Assembly: GCF_016792905.1 (NCBI RefSeq)
Contig: NZ_JAEULP010000021.1
Span: 1-61,917 of the forward strand
DNA from: Tabrizicola sp.
GTDB taxonomy: Bacteria; Pseudomonadota; Alphaproteobacteria; Rhodobacterales; Rhodobacteraceae
Direction of reading: 5' to 3'
Length of the DNA stretch: 61,917 bases
Shown here: piece by piece, positions 17,038 through 24,949 of the stretch
Layout of the letters: each line of letters starts with the position of its first letter
How positions within the stretch are numbered: position 1 is the first letter of the stretch
The notes under the pieces: generated by a model
Databases searched by the model: none
Told to the model about the DNA's origin: nothing
What the model saw: only the letters and a program-made list of their open reading frames with translations
Program-made: the position numbers and the translations under genes

Positions 17038-17241
17038 TCAGTCTTCTTGCCCCGGGCGTTTGCCCGATGCCCCGGAAGCCACCTGCTTCTTCGCCTTTGC
17101 CGTCAGTCGCTCGAATTCTTCAACGGCAAGCACCACGACGACAGACCGGCCGTACTTCTCGATGGCAACAGGCTCCGCCCTCGCCATGTCGATCAGCCGC
17201 CCAAAGGCGTTCTTGGCATCGCGCGCCGACATGCTTTGCAT
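17038..17241 (-). CDS. Phd/YefM-family antitoxin-like protein, apparently without toxin
   Basis: A 67-residue protein, MQSMSARDAKNAFGRLIDMARAEPVAI..., with the Phd/YefM N-terminal DNA-binding and dimer fold (S-A-R-D-A-K-N-x-F-x-x-L, then E-K-Y-G-R-S-V-V-V-V-L). It has a clear GGGGAGG ribosome site. The usual toxin gene downstream (Doc, YoeB or PIN) is missing; hsdM follows after 45 bp. The most economical reading is that it represses the whole operon as a small transcription factor. A remnant of a toxin-antitoxin pair is the alternative. Confidence 0.85.
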   Translation of the reverse strand: MQSMSARDAKNAFGRLIDMARAEPVAIEKYGRSVVVVLAVEEFERLTAKAKKQVASGASGKRPGQED

Positions 17242-17401
17242 GGTGAGCTCCTCCCCGAGTTGGAGCTACTTTAGCCAAGATGTGAAGTGCTGGATAGACG
17301 CTCAAATCGAGGGCGAGGGAACTCGGCCGGTACAGCTCTACTTGCACATCGGTCACGGAGACGCGTGCGTTCGGCTTGCACCAAGCTATACCCTCAATCC
17401 T

Positions 17402-17520
17402 GTCGAAAGTGCGACTGGACAGGGGACAGACGGGACACCCCTACAGGGGGGTGTCCCATTTGTCCCCCCTTGGACAGTTGAGAAAGTTGGGACATTTGTC
17501 CCTTTTGTCCCATTTGTCCG
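17402..17520. repeat. GGGACA/TGTCCC repeat tract with a 10-bp hairpin and a 14-bp palindrome
   Basis: The 282-bp gap between the antitoxin-like gene and the RepA-like ATPase has no gene. It contains GGGACACCCC (17432-17441) facing GGGGTGTCCC (17448-17457) over a 6-base loop, the palindrome GGGACATTTGTCCC (17489-17502), and further TTTGTCC(C) units at about 9-base spacing up to 17519, directly next to the ATPase stop codon. Read on the minus strand they are GGGACAAA(T/A) units. They may be protein-binding iterons, an origin-like site or a degraded coding tail. Function is unknown. Confidence 0.7.
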
Positions 17521-17523
17521 GCT

Positions 17524-18741
17524 CTACCCATCGTCATTTACCTTCCACACGTAGCTGTCAAATTGGCGCACTAGGCCGTCGTCCATTAGCTTTTCAACAG
17601 CGCGATCGAATGCCTTTTTCAGGGCCGCGGGATTGTCGCTCGCTGTGATCCCATGCCGGCCGCACATCACCTTCCAGTCGCTGAGACTGACAACCGGACG
17701 GGTCGGATAGTTCGGGCTGCTGATGATGCGCCCGTTTTCGATAAGGGCTTCCGAAAGGGCCTGCATGGCCACGTCAGGTTTCTGCGAACCGCGTGGCCTT
17801 CTGGCGTTGGGCTTTGCGTCAACATCTCCATCCAGGCGCGGAACAAGGGTCGTGCCCCCGCTGGGCGTGTCCACGACGTCGAGGCGGAAACCCCACTTGC
17901 CGTTAGAGTCCGCGTCCTTGTGCCGGTCCACCGTCAGGATGGTTGTCAAATTATGCTTTACGCCTTCGGCTTTCAGGCGGGTGTCGAAGCTTCCCCAGAA
18001 ATGCGTGTGCATCCGGGCGCGGGTTTCGTCAGCCCAGCCAGTGTGTGCCACGGTCAATACCGCACATCCTAACTCGCGCATGATTCGATTGACATTGCGC
18101 ACCCAAGCCGTCGCTGTCTCATGGACGGTTTCCGGACCGGACATGGACGCGCCGAATATATCGACCAGGACCAGCGTTGGGAGTTCGGGAAGTCCGCGCC
18201 CCACCTCGATCAAGGCGTCAACCCAATCCGGCCGATCAAGCATCACCTCATCCGGTATGACCACGATGTTGCGACGAAGGGCTTGCGGAATCTGGTGCGC
18301 ATCCATCCAACCGGGGATCCTCTGCTTTGCAACACCGCGCGACCCTTCGGTGGCGACGTAGATCACTCGGCTAGGCTTCCCGGCTGTGGTCCCCTGCCAG
18401 CTGCTGCCGGTAGCGACCGCACAGGCCATGTCGATTGACAGGAAGGTCTTGAAGGCATTCGACTTGCCAAAAAGCAGAGCCGATGACTTTCTGGCTAGAA
18501 CGCCTTCAATCAGCCATTCCGGATCATCCAATGCCAGCATGTCGTCATAGGACCAGACGCGTAGCTTGGGTTTGTCGACGATTTGCTCGGCGCGCTCCCC
18601 ACTTGGAAACCGCATCACGTTCCCCGCCGCTTCCGTGGCGTAGGCCTCATCCGGCAGAGGCGGCGGGCAGCCGTCATCGTCATCCACCGGCGGGGCCAGC
18701 TTCAGTTCACGCAGCCACGAGGCGTCATAGTCGAGGGTCAT
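17524..18741 (-). CDS. RepA/AAA_25-type ATPase of a mobile element
   Basis: A 405-residue RecA-fold ATPase. Walker A is FGKSNAFKT at residues 91-99 after WLIEGVLARKSSALL; later come RVIYVATEGSRGVAKQR, the Walker B-like LPTLVLVDIFGASMSG and the AVLTVAHTGWADETRARMHT switch region. This matches the RepA/KaiC-like hexameric helicase family found in plasmids and integrated elements, for example RSF1010 RepA. A C-terminal winged-helix-like part (residues about 320-405) may bind DNA. Its start overlaps the preceding gene by 4 bp. Its stop is next to the GGGACA repeat tract, so it could act there in element replication, which is inference. Confidence 0.85.
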   Translation of the reverse strand: MTLDYDASWLRELKLAPPVDDDDGCPPPLPDEAYATEAAGNVMRFPSGERAEQIVDKPKLRVWSYDDMLALDDPEWLIEGVLARKSSALLFGKSNAFKTFLSIDMACAVATGSSWQGTTAGKPSRVIYVATEGSRGVAKQRIPGWMDAHQIPQALRRNIVVIPDEVMLDRPDWVDALIEVGRGLPELPTLVLVDIFGASMSGPETVHETATAWVRNVNRIMRELGCAVLTVAHTGWADETRARMHTHFWGSFDTRLKAEGVKHNLTTILTVDRHKDADSNGKWGFRLDVVDTPSGGTTLVPRLDGDVDAKPNARRPRGSQKPDVAMQALSEALIENGRIISSPNYPTRPVVSLSDWKVMCGRHGITASDNPAALKKAFDRAVEKLMDDGLVRQFDSYVWKVNDDG

Positions 18742-19154
18742 GCTGCGCCTCGCTTGACATAGTCCAGGAACGCCGCGCGGTCAGGCGCCGAAAGGCGGTT
18801 GAAACTTGCAAGGGCATAGGCCTTGCGTTCGGCCTTGCTGGCGAACGCGGCCCATTCGTTGGCCTCTTGCATCACAAAAGCGAAGACCGGGTCGGGCGCC
18901 CCGGCACGCATGGAAAGCAACGCAGCTTCCATGATCGCCAAAACGTCATCCCGCTCGCACTCGGCAATCGCGGCGCACAGGGCAGTTGCCGCCAGTGCCC
19001 GGTTGCGGTATTCCTCGGTCGTAAAGCTTTCCCAAAGCTTATCAGCCCCGGTTGCGCCCGCCAGCGCGCCGGGGTTTTCGTTTTCAACGCTTTCGTTCAG
19101 GGTATCAGGTTCACCGCTCGTGCTTGATTTGTCCTGATACGAATTGTAACCCAA
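18738..19154 (-). CDS. Unknown protein at the attachment-site end of the island
   Basis: The reading frame ends with a 4-bp ATGA overlap onto the RepA-like ATPase gene, so it is real and cotranscribed. Its start is unclear: no ATG lies near the 5' end, and the given TTG at 19154 is the first usable codon inside the element. Starts further in, such as the Met of MEAALLSMRAGAP, are possible. The readable part is acidic then helical (FTTEEYRNRALAATALCAAI, ANEWAAFASKAERKAYALAS, RLSAPDRAAFLDYVKRGAA). No family is recognised. The frame stays open through the tRNA fragment, as is common where integration joins an element gene to a tRNA end. Confidence 0.55.
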   Translation of the reverse strand: MGYNSYQDKSSTSGEPDTLNESVENENPGALAGATGADKLWESFTTEEYRNRALAATALCAAIAECERDDVLAIMEAALLSMRAGAPDPVFAFVMQEANEWAAFASKAERKAYALASFNRLSAPDRAAFLDYVKRGAA

Positions 19155-19180
19155 GCCATTGAAGTCGCTAACTAGCAGGC

Positions 19181-19228
19181 CGGATTGCAAATCCGTGAAG
19201 ACCGGTTCGATTCCGGTACCCGCCTCCA
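19181..19228 (+). other. 3' part of tRNA-Cys(GCA): probable attachment site (island end)
   Basis: The anticodon arm CGGATTGCAAATCCG (GCA at 19187-19189), the T-arm with TTCGATT, the acceptor strand ACCCGCC, the discriminator T and CCA are all present. The matching 5' half (acceptor GGCGGGT and D-arm) is absent upstream, so this is not a working tRNA. A tRNA 3' end bordering island-type genes on one side and housekeeping genes on the other is the usual attR left by integration into a tRNA gene. The intact copy is expected further left, outside the window. The rest of 19155-19442 shows no gene. Confidence 0.8.
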
Positions 19229-19442
19229 CTCCCCTCACGGACAGCCTTGCAGCCATTGCCCGTCGGCCACGGTAGCGGCAACTTGTTGACGTCGGGAAGA
19301 AAAAGGGGTGAAGGCGGCCTTGGCGCAGGCTATACTGCGCCCGGACAGAAGAATGGCGCCGAAAGAAACCGGCAATCCAGGGCAGGCGGAGACGATCATC
19401 CTGCTGCGGATCGCTTGCAACGGCGCAAGGCTGGAGGCAGCA

Positions 19443-21464
19443 GTGGTCGGCAAATTCCTTCTCGGCATGGTTACGGGCGGCTTGGTGGTCACGGGGGGGC
19501 TGGTCGTCGGATCGCTCCTGTTCCCGACCAGGCCCGCGAACGACAACGCGCCGGTCGCAGCGGCGGAAGCGCCGATTGCGGCACCCGAAGCGACCGCCCC
19601 GGAAGCCGGAGCCAAGGCCGATCCGGTCGAGATCGCGACCCCGGTCGAGCCCGAAGCGGTCGTCGCCACTCCGGCCGAGCCTGCGGCAGATCCTGCTCCC
19701 GCTGTGGCTGCTGTGCAACCGGAGGAACCGGCGGCGCCTGCCCCGGCAGAGGGCGAAGGCACTGCGGCAAACGAAGCGGCCACCGCGGTCGCGGGCGATG
19801 TGGCGAAACCATCGACCGAGGCCGCGCCGTCGAAACCGGCCGAGACCACCGCCGATGCCGCGGCAGAGACGCCAGAACCGGCGGCCCCGGTCGAAGCTGC
19901 CGTACCGGCCGGAACCGTGGTCGCGGAGGCCGGAACGGCAACGCCTGACCCGGCACCGGCAGCAGAGCCTGCCACCGTGGAGGAAGCGGTCGAGACCGCG
20001 ACGCCCGCGACCGAGACCGCGGTTGTCGAGCCTGCGCCCGACGCTGCGCCCGACGCTGCAACCGTCGAAACGGCCCCCGCTGAACCCGCGCCGGTCGAGG
20101 CCGCGACGACTGTCGACGCCCAACCCGCCGACGCCGCCCCCGTCGAGCCTGCACCGGTCGAACCGGCTCCGGTGGAACTCGCCCAGGTGGAGGAAAGCCC
20201 CGCCGTCGTGCCGGCGCCGGAACCGGAGCCCGCCCCCGCAGCCGAACCTGCTCCGGTCGTGACCGAACCCGCAGCCGAAGCGCCGGCCGAGGCGGCGGTC
20301 GAGGAGACACCAGTCACCGAGGCTGGCACCGCCCCCGCAGCGGAGGCACCGGCGACGGCCGCAACGGAAAGCCCGGTTGCCGAAGTCCCGACAACCGAAA
20401 CTCCGGTTGCCGAGGCCTCCGCAACGGAGGCCGCGACAACCGAGATCCCCGCGACCGATCAACCGGCCACCGAACAACCCGCAACCGAACAACCCGCAAC
20501 CGAAGAGCCTGCAACCGAACTCGCCGAGACCGCGCCGCTGCCGGAGACCGCGCCCCTGCCGGAGACCGAAACCGCGCCGGGCGCCGAAGTCGCCGAGATG
20601 CCGGGCACCAAGCCCGCAGCACTGCCCGGCGCGGCTGACGACAGCACCGCGACGGCCGTGACCGAGGAGAACGGCTCGACCTTCAAGCCCGCGCCCGGCC
20701 TGATCCGCGCGGGGGAAGGCGTGATCATCGGTCGCGGCACCGAAACAGCCGTGGACCCGGCTGCGGACAACGGCAGCGCCCCGGTCGATCCGCGCCCCAT
20801 CGCGCAATTTGCCGCGACCTTCGAGAACCCGGCAGCGAAGCCGCCCTTCGCCATCGTTCTGATTGATGACGGCAGCCCTGACCTTGACCGCACGGGGCTG
20901 GCCACCCTGCCCTTCCCGGTCAGCTTCGCGCTGGACCCGCTGGACCCCGCCACGCCCGACCGCGCCGCGATCTACCGCGCCGCAGGAAAGGAAGTCGTGA
21001 TGCTGGTGACGGGCATCGCCGAGGGTGCCCAGGCGTCGGACGTCGAGGTGGCCTTCCAGTCGATGGAACAGGGATTGCCCGAAGCGGTCGCGGTGATGGA
21101 TCTGGCCAGCCCGGTGTTCCAGAACAACCGCGGGCTCGCAAGCGCCGTGGTCCCGATCCTGAAGGCGGAGGGCCGCGGTCTCCTGACCTGGGATGAAGGG
21201 CTGAACGCCGCCGACCAGGTGGCCCGGCGCGAAGATCTTGAGGCCGCCGTCGTGTTCCGCAACCTTGACCAGGGTAGTGGCGACAAGGTCGCGGTGCGAC
21301 GGCTCCTGGACCGGGCGGTGTTCAAGGCCGACCAGAATGGCCGTGTGACCGTGGTTGGTACCGCCGATCCCGCGACGGTTGCCGCCCTTCTGGAATGGAC
21401 GGTCGAAGGCAAGGCCGCCACGGTGGCGCTGGCGCCGCTGACGGCGGTGCTGAAGGTGGACTGA
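19443..21464 (+). CDS. Divergent polysaccharide deacetylase family protein with long Ala/Pro/Glu-rich linker
   Basis: A 673-residue envelope protein. The start is the GTG at 19443 behind CTGGAGG; it gives MVGKFLLGMVTGGLVVTGGL, a single membrane anchor. Residues about 35-420 are low complexity (PVEPAPVEPAPV, ATEQPATEQPATE), able to span the periplasm. The C-terminal part from about residue 455 (FAIVLIDDGSPDLDRTGLAT, LPFPVSFALDPLDP, VVMLVTGIAEGA, GLLTWDEGLNAAD) is the divergent polysaccharide deacetylase (YibQ/DUF610) domain, probably acting on envelope glycan. It is convergent with trpE, with a 10-bp gap. A longer frame upstream lacks family support. Confidence 0.82.
   Translation: MVGKFLLGMVTGGLVVTGGLVVGSLLFPTRPANDNAPVAAAEAPIAAPEATAPEAGAKADPVEIATPVEPEAVVATPAEPAADPAPAVAAVQPEEPAAPAPAEGEGTAANEAATAVAGDVAKPSTEAAPSKPAETTADAAAETPEPAAPVEAAVPAGTVVAEAGTATPDPAPAAEPATVEEAVETATPATETAVVEPAPDAAPDAATVETAPAEPAPVEAATTVDAQPADAAPVEPAPVEPAPVELAQVEESPAVVPAPEPEPAPAAEPAPVVTEPAAEAPAEAAVEETPVTEAGTAPAAEAPATAATESPVAEVPTTETPVAEASATEAATTEIPATDQPATEQPATEQPATEEPATELAETAPLPETAPLPETETAPGAEVAEMPGTKPAALPGAADDSTATAVTEENGSTFKPAPGLIRAGEGVIIGRGTETAVDPAADNGSAPVDPRPIAQFAATFENPAAKPPFAIVLIDDGSPDLDRTGLATLPFPVSFALDPLDPATPDRAAIYRAAGKEVVMLVTGIAEGAQASDVEVAFQSMEQGLPEAVAVMDLASPVFQNNRGLASAVVPILKAEGRGLLTWDEGLNAADQVARREDLEAAVVFRNLDQGSGDKVAVRRLLDRAVFKADQNGRVTVVGTADPATVAALLEWTVEGKAATVALAPLTAVLKVD
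20460..20519 (+). repeat. Four 15-bp coding repeats (ATEQP units)
   Basis: Four consecutive 15-base units of the form CAACCSGCMACCGAA encode Q-P-A-T-E in the linker of the deacetylase protein. The second and third units are identical. This shows recent slippage or duplication inside the low-complexity region. Confidence 0.75.
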
Positions 21465-21474
21465 CGGTGCGGTC

Positions 21475-22983
21475 TTAGCTGTTTCCGCGCCCGGCGAAAC
21501 GGCCGGCATCCTCGGCCGCGCGACGCAGGGCGTTGGATTTGTTGACGGTTTCCTGGTACTCGGCTTCAGGGTCGCTGTCGAAGACGACGCCGCCCCCGGC
21601 CTGGATATACAGCGTCTCGTCCTTCAGGACCGCCGTGCGCAGCGCGATGCAGAAGTCCATCTCGCCGTTGGCAGCGAAGTAACCCACGCCCCCGCCATAG
21701 ACGCCGCGCTTTTCCGGCTCCAGCTCGTCGATGATCTCCATCGCCCGGACCTTCGGCGCCCCCGACACGGTGCCTGCGGGAAGGCCCGCCAGCAGCGCCG
21801 ACAGCGCGTCCTGTCCCTCGCCGATCTCGCCGACCACGTTCGACACGATATGCATGACGTGGCTGTAGCGTTCGATGATGAAGGTTTCGGTCGGTCGCAC
21901 CGTGCCAACCTTCGCCACCCGGCCCACGTCGTTCCGGCCAAGGTCGAGGAGCATCAGATGCTCGGCCCGTTCCTTGGGGTCGGCCAAGAGGTCGGCCTCC
22001 AGCGCGCGGTCCTCTTCCGGCGTCGCGCCCCGCTTGCGCGTCCCGGCGATGGGGCGGATCGTCACCTCGCCATCGCGCAGCCGAACCAGGATTTCGGGCG
22101 AGGCCCCGATCACCTGGAAGCCGCCGAAGTTGAAGAAGAACATGAAGGGCGAGGGGTTGGTGCGCCGCAAGCTGCGGTAGAGCGCGAAGGGCGGCAGGGT
22201 GAAGCGCTGCGACCAGCGCTGGCTCGGCACCACCTGGAAGATGTCGCCGGCGCGGATGTACTCCTTGGCCCTCTCGACCGCGGCCTTGTAGCCCGCATGG
22301 CTGAAGTTCGACTGCGCCGGGCCGACCGGGGCCTCCTCGCCCAGGTCGCGCGCCGCCGAAGGGGCCCGGTCAAGGTCGCGCAGCGCGTCCATCACCCGCT
22401 CGGCGGCCTGCGCATAGGCCGCCCGCGCCGATAGGCCAGAGGCAACCCAGGCCGGGGCCACCACCGTGACATCGCCCTTCACCCCGTCGAGCACGGCCAC
22501 GACCGAGGGGCGGATCAGTTCGGCATCGGGCAGGCCCAGCGGATCGGGGTTCACGTCCGGCAGGTGTTCCACCAGGCGGATCATGTCATAGCCGAGATAG
22601 CCGAAGAGCCCGGCAGAGACCGCAGGCAGCCCCTCGGGCATCTCGATCCGGCATTCGGCCAGCAGGTCGCGCAGGGTTTGCAGCGGGTGCCCGGCCAGAT
22701 CGGTGAAGCTTTGCCGGTCAAACCGCGCCTCGCGGTTGATCCGGCTTCTGTCGCCATGACACTGCCAGACAAGATCGGGCTTCATCCCCACGATGGAATA
22801 GCGGCCCCGGACCTCGCCGCCCGTCACCGATTCCAGCATGAAGGTGTCGGCCCGGGCATCCCCGAGCTTCAGCATCAGGCTGACGGGGGTATCGAGGTCC
22901 GCCGCCAGCCGCGCCCAGACGATCTGGTTGCGGCCCGCGTTCCAGCCCGCCTCGAACTCGGCAAAACCGGGGGACAGCTGCAT
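21475..22983 (-). CDS. trpE: Anthranilate synthase component I
   Basis: A 502-residue chorismate-using enzyme that makes anthranilate with TrpG glutamine amidotransferase (gene at 36072). The N-terminal tryptophan feedback site is visible (FMLESVTGGEVRGRYSIVG), as are the catalytic segments RPIAGTRKRGATPEEDRALE, DLGRNDVGRVAKVGTV and LPAGTVSGAPKVRAMEIIDE, and the C-terminal GGGVVFDSDPEAEYQET. The ATG shares one base with the stop of ppiD (TGATG), so the two form an operon. trpE is separate from the trpGDC cluster 13 kb away, which is normal in this bacterial group. Confidence 0.96.
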   Translation of the reverse strand: MQLSPGFAEFEAGWNAGRNQIVWARLAADLDTPVSLMLKLGDARADTFMLESVTGGEVRGRYSIVGMKPDLVWQCHGDRSRINREARFDRQSFTDLAGHPLQTLRDLLAECRIEMPEGLPAVSAGLFGYLGYDMIRLVEHLPDVNPDPLGLPDAELIRPSVVAVLDGVKGDVTVVAPAWVASGLSARAAYAQAAERVMDALRDLDRAPSAARDLGEEAPVGPAQSNFSHAGYKAAVERAKEYIRAGDIFQVVPSQRWSQRFTLPPFALYRSLRRTNPSPFMFFFNFGGFQVIGASPEILVRLRDGEVTIRPIAGTRKRGATPEEDRALEADLLADPKERAEHLMLLDLGRNDVGRVAKVGTVRPTETFIIERYSHVMHIVSNVVGEIGEGQDALSALLAGLPAGTVSGAPKVRAMEIIDELEPEKRGVYGGGVGYFAANGEMDFCIALRTAVLKDETLYIQAGGGVVFDSDPEAEYQETVNKSNALRRAAEDAGRFAGRGNS

Positions 22984-24854
22984 CAGGGCAGGCTCGTATG
23001 GACCGCGTTGATCGCGGCCTGATCAAGCGTGATCCCGGCCCCGGCGGTCAGCGCGGCGGTGAAGGCGGCGAAGGCATCCTTCGAGATCGCCTGCCGGGCC
23101 TGCGCGTCCAGCGAGGCCCGGAGCGCCGTCGCATCCTCACCCTCGGTGGCGGCGGGCAGGATCTTGTCAAGCTGCACCACGGCAGTGAAGCCATCCGCCT
23201 CGATCACCTGAACGCTGCCCTCGGCCATCTTGAAGATATCGGCAAGCAGGGTTTCCGGCGCATCGGCGACAGCACCCGAGCGCGCGGTTTCCGGCGTCGC
23301 GTCGACGATGCCGAAGCTGCCGATCCGGGCGCCGCCTTCCACGCCTGCCTTGATCTCGGCAGCGCGGGCGGACAGCGCCTTGGCAACCGCCTCCTTGCGC
23401 CAGTCCTCGGCCACCTTCTCCTTCGCCTCCTCGAAGGGGATCGGCGCGGCAGGCACGATCTCGTCCAGGCGCAAAGCGACGACGCCGCCGTCGTCCAGCA
23501 CGATCGCCTCGGGGAAATCGCCGTCCTGCACCGCCTCGGCCGCGTCGCGGAAGGCCGGGTAGCCCTCGATGGTGGTGTCGCCCTGCTGGCCCGGAACATA
23601 ATCCAGCGTGGCCAGCGCAAGACCCGCATCCTTGCCAAGGTCCTCCAGCGTCGCGCCCCCGGCCAGAAGATCGTCGATCTCCTCCACCCGGTCGCCGATG
23701 ACCTTGCGCGCGGCCTCGACCTGCATCTCGGCGGCGAGCGTCTCGCGCGCGTCGTCGAAGCTGGTTTCCTCTGCCGCAAGAACAGAATTCACCCGGTAGA
23801 GCGCCGGGCCAAGGTCGCTGGCCACCGGCCCGGCCACCGCGCCTTCGGCCGCGGCAAAGACCGCATCGCCAGCCGCGCCCAGGTCGGCCTTCGACACATC
23901 GCCCTGGTCGATCGCATCGAGCGTCAGCCCGCGTTCGGCCACCAGCGCGTCAAAGGTCGTGCCCGCATCGAGCTTGGCCCTGGCCGCATCGGCGCTGGCC
24001 TGATCGGGGAACACCAGCCGGTCCACGATCCGCCGTTCGGGAACCACGAACTCGGAAATCCGGTCGTCATAAAGCTTCTTCAACGCCGCCTCGTCCACCG
24101 GCTGGTCCTTGGCAATCGCCTCGGGCAACAGCGAGGCATAGGTGATACGCTTGGCTTCCGGCCTGGTGAAGCGGTCGATATGGGCGTCGTAATGCGCCTT
24201 CAACTCGGCATCGGTCGGCTCGGCCACCGGGGTCGCCAGGTCCGCCTCGGACAGGCGCAGCATGGAAAACCCCCGGCGCTCGGCGACCCAGGCATACAGC
24301 GTATCGGTCAGCGGCTTCGGTGCGGCGAACCCTCCGCCGACCGCGCCCTGCAACAGCTCGCGGCTGATGTCGCGCCGCAGGTTGCCTTCGAACTCCGCCT
24401 CGGACAGCCGGTTGCGGTCCAGCGTGGCACGATAGGCCTCACGGTCGAAACCGCCCGATGCGCTCTTGAAGCTGTCCATCTTCATGATCTCGGCCGCGAC
24501 GACTTCATCGCCGACCGAAAGGCCGACAAGCTGCGCCTCGTTGTCGAGCGCGGCCCGCGTGAGCACGCTTTGCAGCACCTGCTTGTCAATGCCGAAGCTC
24601 AACGCCTCCTGCATCGAAAGCTGCTTGCCGAACTGCTGCGACAAGGCGTTGACTTGGGTCCGCAATGCGCGCGCATAGTCGTCCGTGGTGATCTCGACCG
24701 AACCGACCGAGGCGATCTTGGTCATCCGGCCGGAAAAGTTGGTGACGCCGAACCCGCCAAGCCCGATGATCAGCATCCCCATCAGCGTCCAGACCGCGGC
24801 TTCCTGTGCCTTGCCGCGCGGGCGTTTCGCTTCTTCGGTCGGGATCTTGGCCAT
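22983..24854 (-). CDS. ppiD: Peptidyl-prolyl isomerase PpiD/SurA-type periplasmic foldase
   Basis: A 623-residue membrane-anchored protein. The cytoplasmic N-terminus KIPTEEAKRPRGKAQEAAVW is followed by one membrane segment (LMGMLIIGLGGFGVTNF, residues about 24-42), then a SurA-N-like helical domain (VEITTDDYARALRTQVNALS, LSMQEALSFGIDKQVLQSVL) and a parvulin-like region around residues 240-370. It helps fold secreted and outer-membrane proteins in the periplasm. It is the first gene of an operon with trpE. The parvulin domain is weakly conserved, so it may act mainly as a chaperone. Confidence 0.9.
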   Translation of the reverse strand: MAKIPTEEAKRPRGKAQEAAVWTLMGMLIIGLGGFGVTNFSGRMTKIASVGSVEITTDDYARALRTQVNALSQQFGKQLSMQEALSFGIDKQVLQSVLTRAALDNEAQLVGLSVGDEVVAAEIMKMDSFKSASGGFDREAYRATLDRNRLSEAEFEGNLRRDISRELLQGAVGGGFAAPKPLTDTLYAWVAERRGFSMLRLSEADLATPVAEPTDAELKAHYDAHIDRFTRPEAKRITYASLLPEAIAKDQPVDEAALKKLYDDRISEFVVPERRIVDRLVFPDQASADAARAKLDAGTTFDALVAERGLTLDAIDQGDVSKADLGAAGDAVFAAAEGAVAGPVASDLGPALYRVNSVLAAEETSFDDARETLAAEMQVEAARKVIGDRVEEIDDLLAGGATLEDLGKDAGLALATLDYVPGQQGDTTIEGYPAFRDAAEAVQDGDFPEAIVLDDGGVVALRLDEIVPAAPIPFEEAKEKVAEDWRKEAVAKALSARAAEIKAGVEGGARIGSFGIVDATPETARSGAVADAPETLLADIFKMAEGSVQVIEADGFTAVVQLDKILPAATEGEDATALRASLDAQARQAISKDAFAAFTAALTAGAGITLDQAAINAVHTSLP

Positions 24855-24949
24855 GGCTCTGCCTTCGGGTTGTTCGCTTGCGGTGAATAGTGGGAAGGCC
24901 GCGGGGGGGCAAGATCAAGATCGCCCGCCCCGCAGCGCTCACGCAGCTG

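Noticed and set aside
17402-17520. A CRISPR array
   Set aside because: Units are only 6-9 bases, spacing is irregular, there are no spacers of constant length and no cas genes.
19181-19228. A functional tRNA-Cys gene
   Set aside because: Only the anticodon arm to the 3' end is present. The 5' acceptor strand and D-arm are absent from the preceding sequence.
20460-20519. A regulatory iteron array
   Set aside because: The 15-base repeats are in frame within a low-complexity protein segment and are explained by coding repeats.
18738-21509. A 923-codon open frame on the minus strand
   Set aside because: Its upstream two thirds is the antisense of the Ala/Pro-rich linker of the deacetylase gene and passes through the tRNA fragment; only the last 138 codons look coding.
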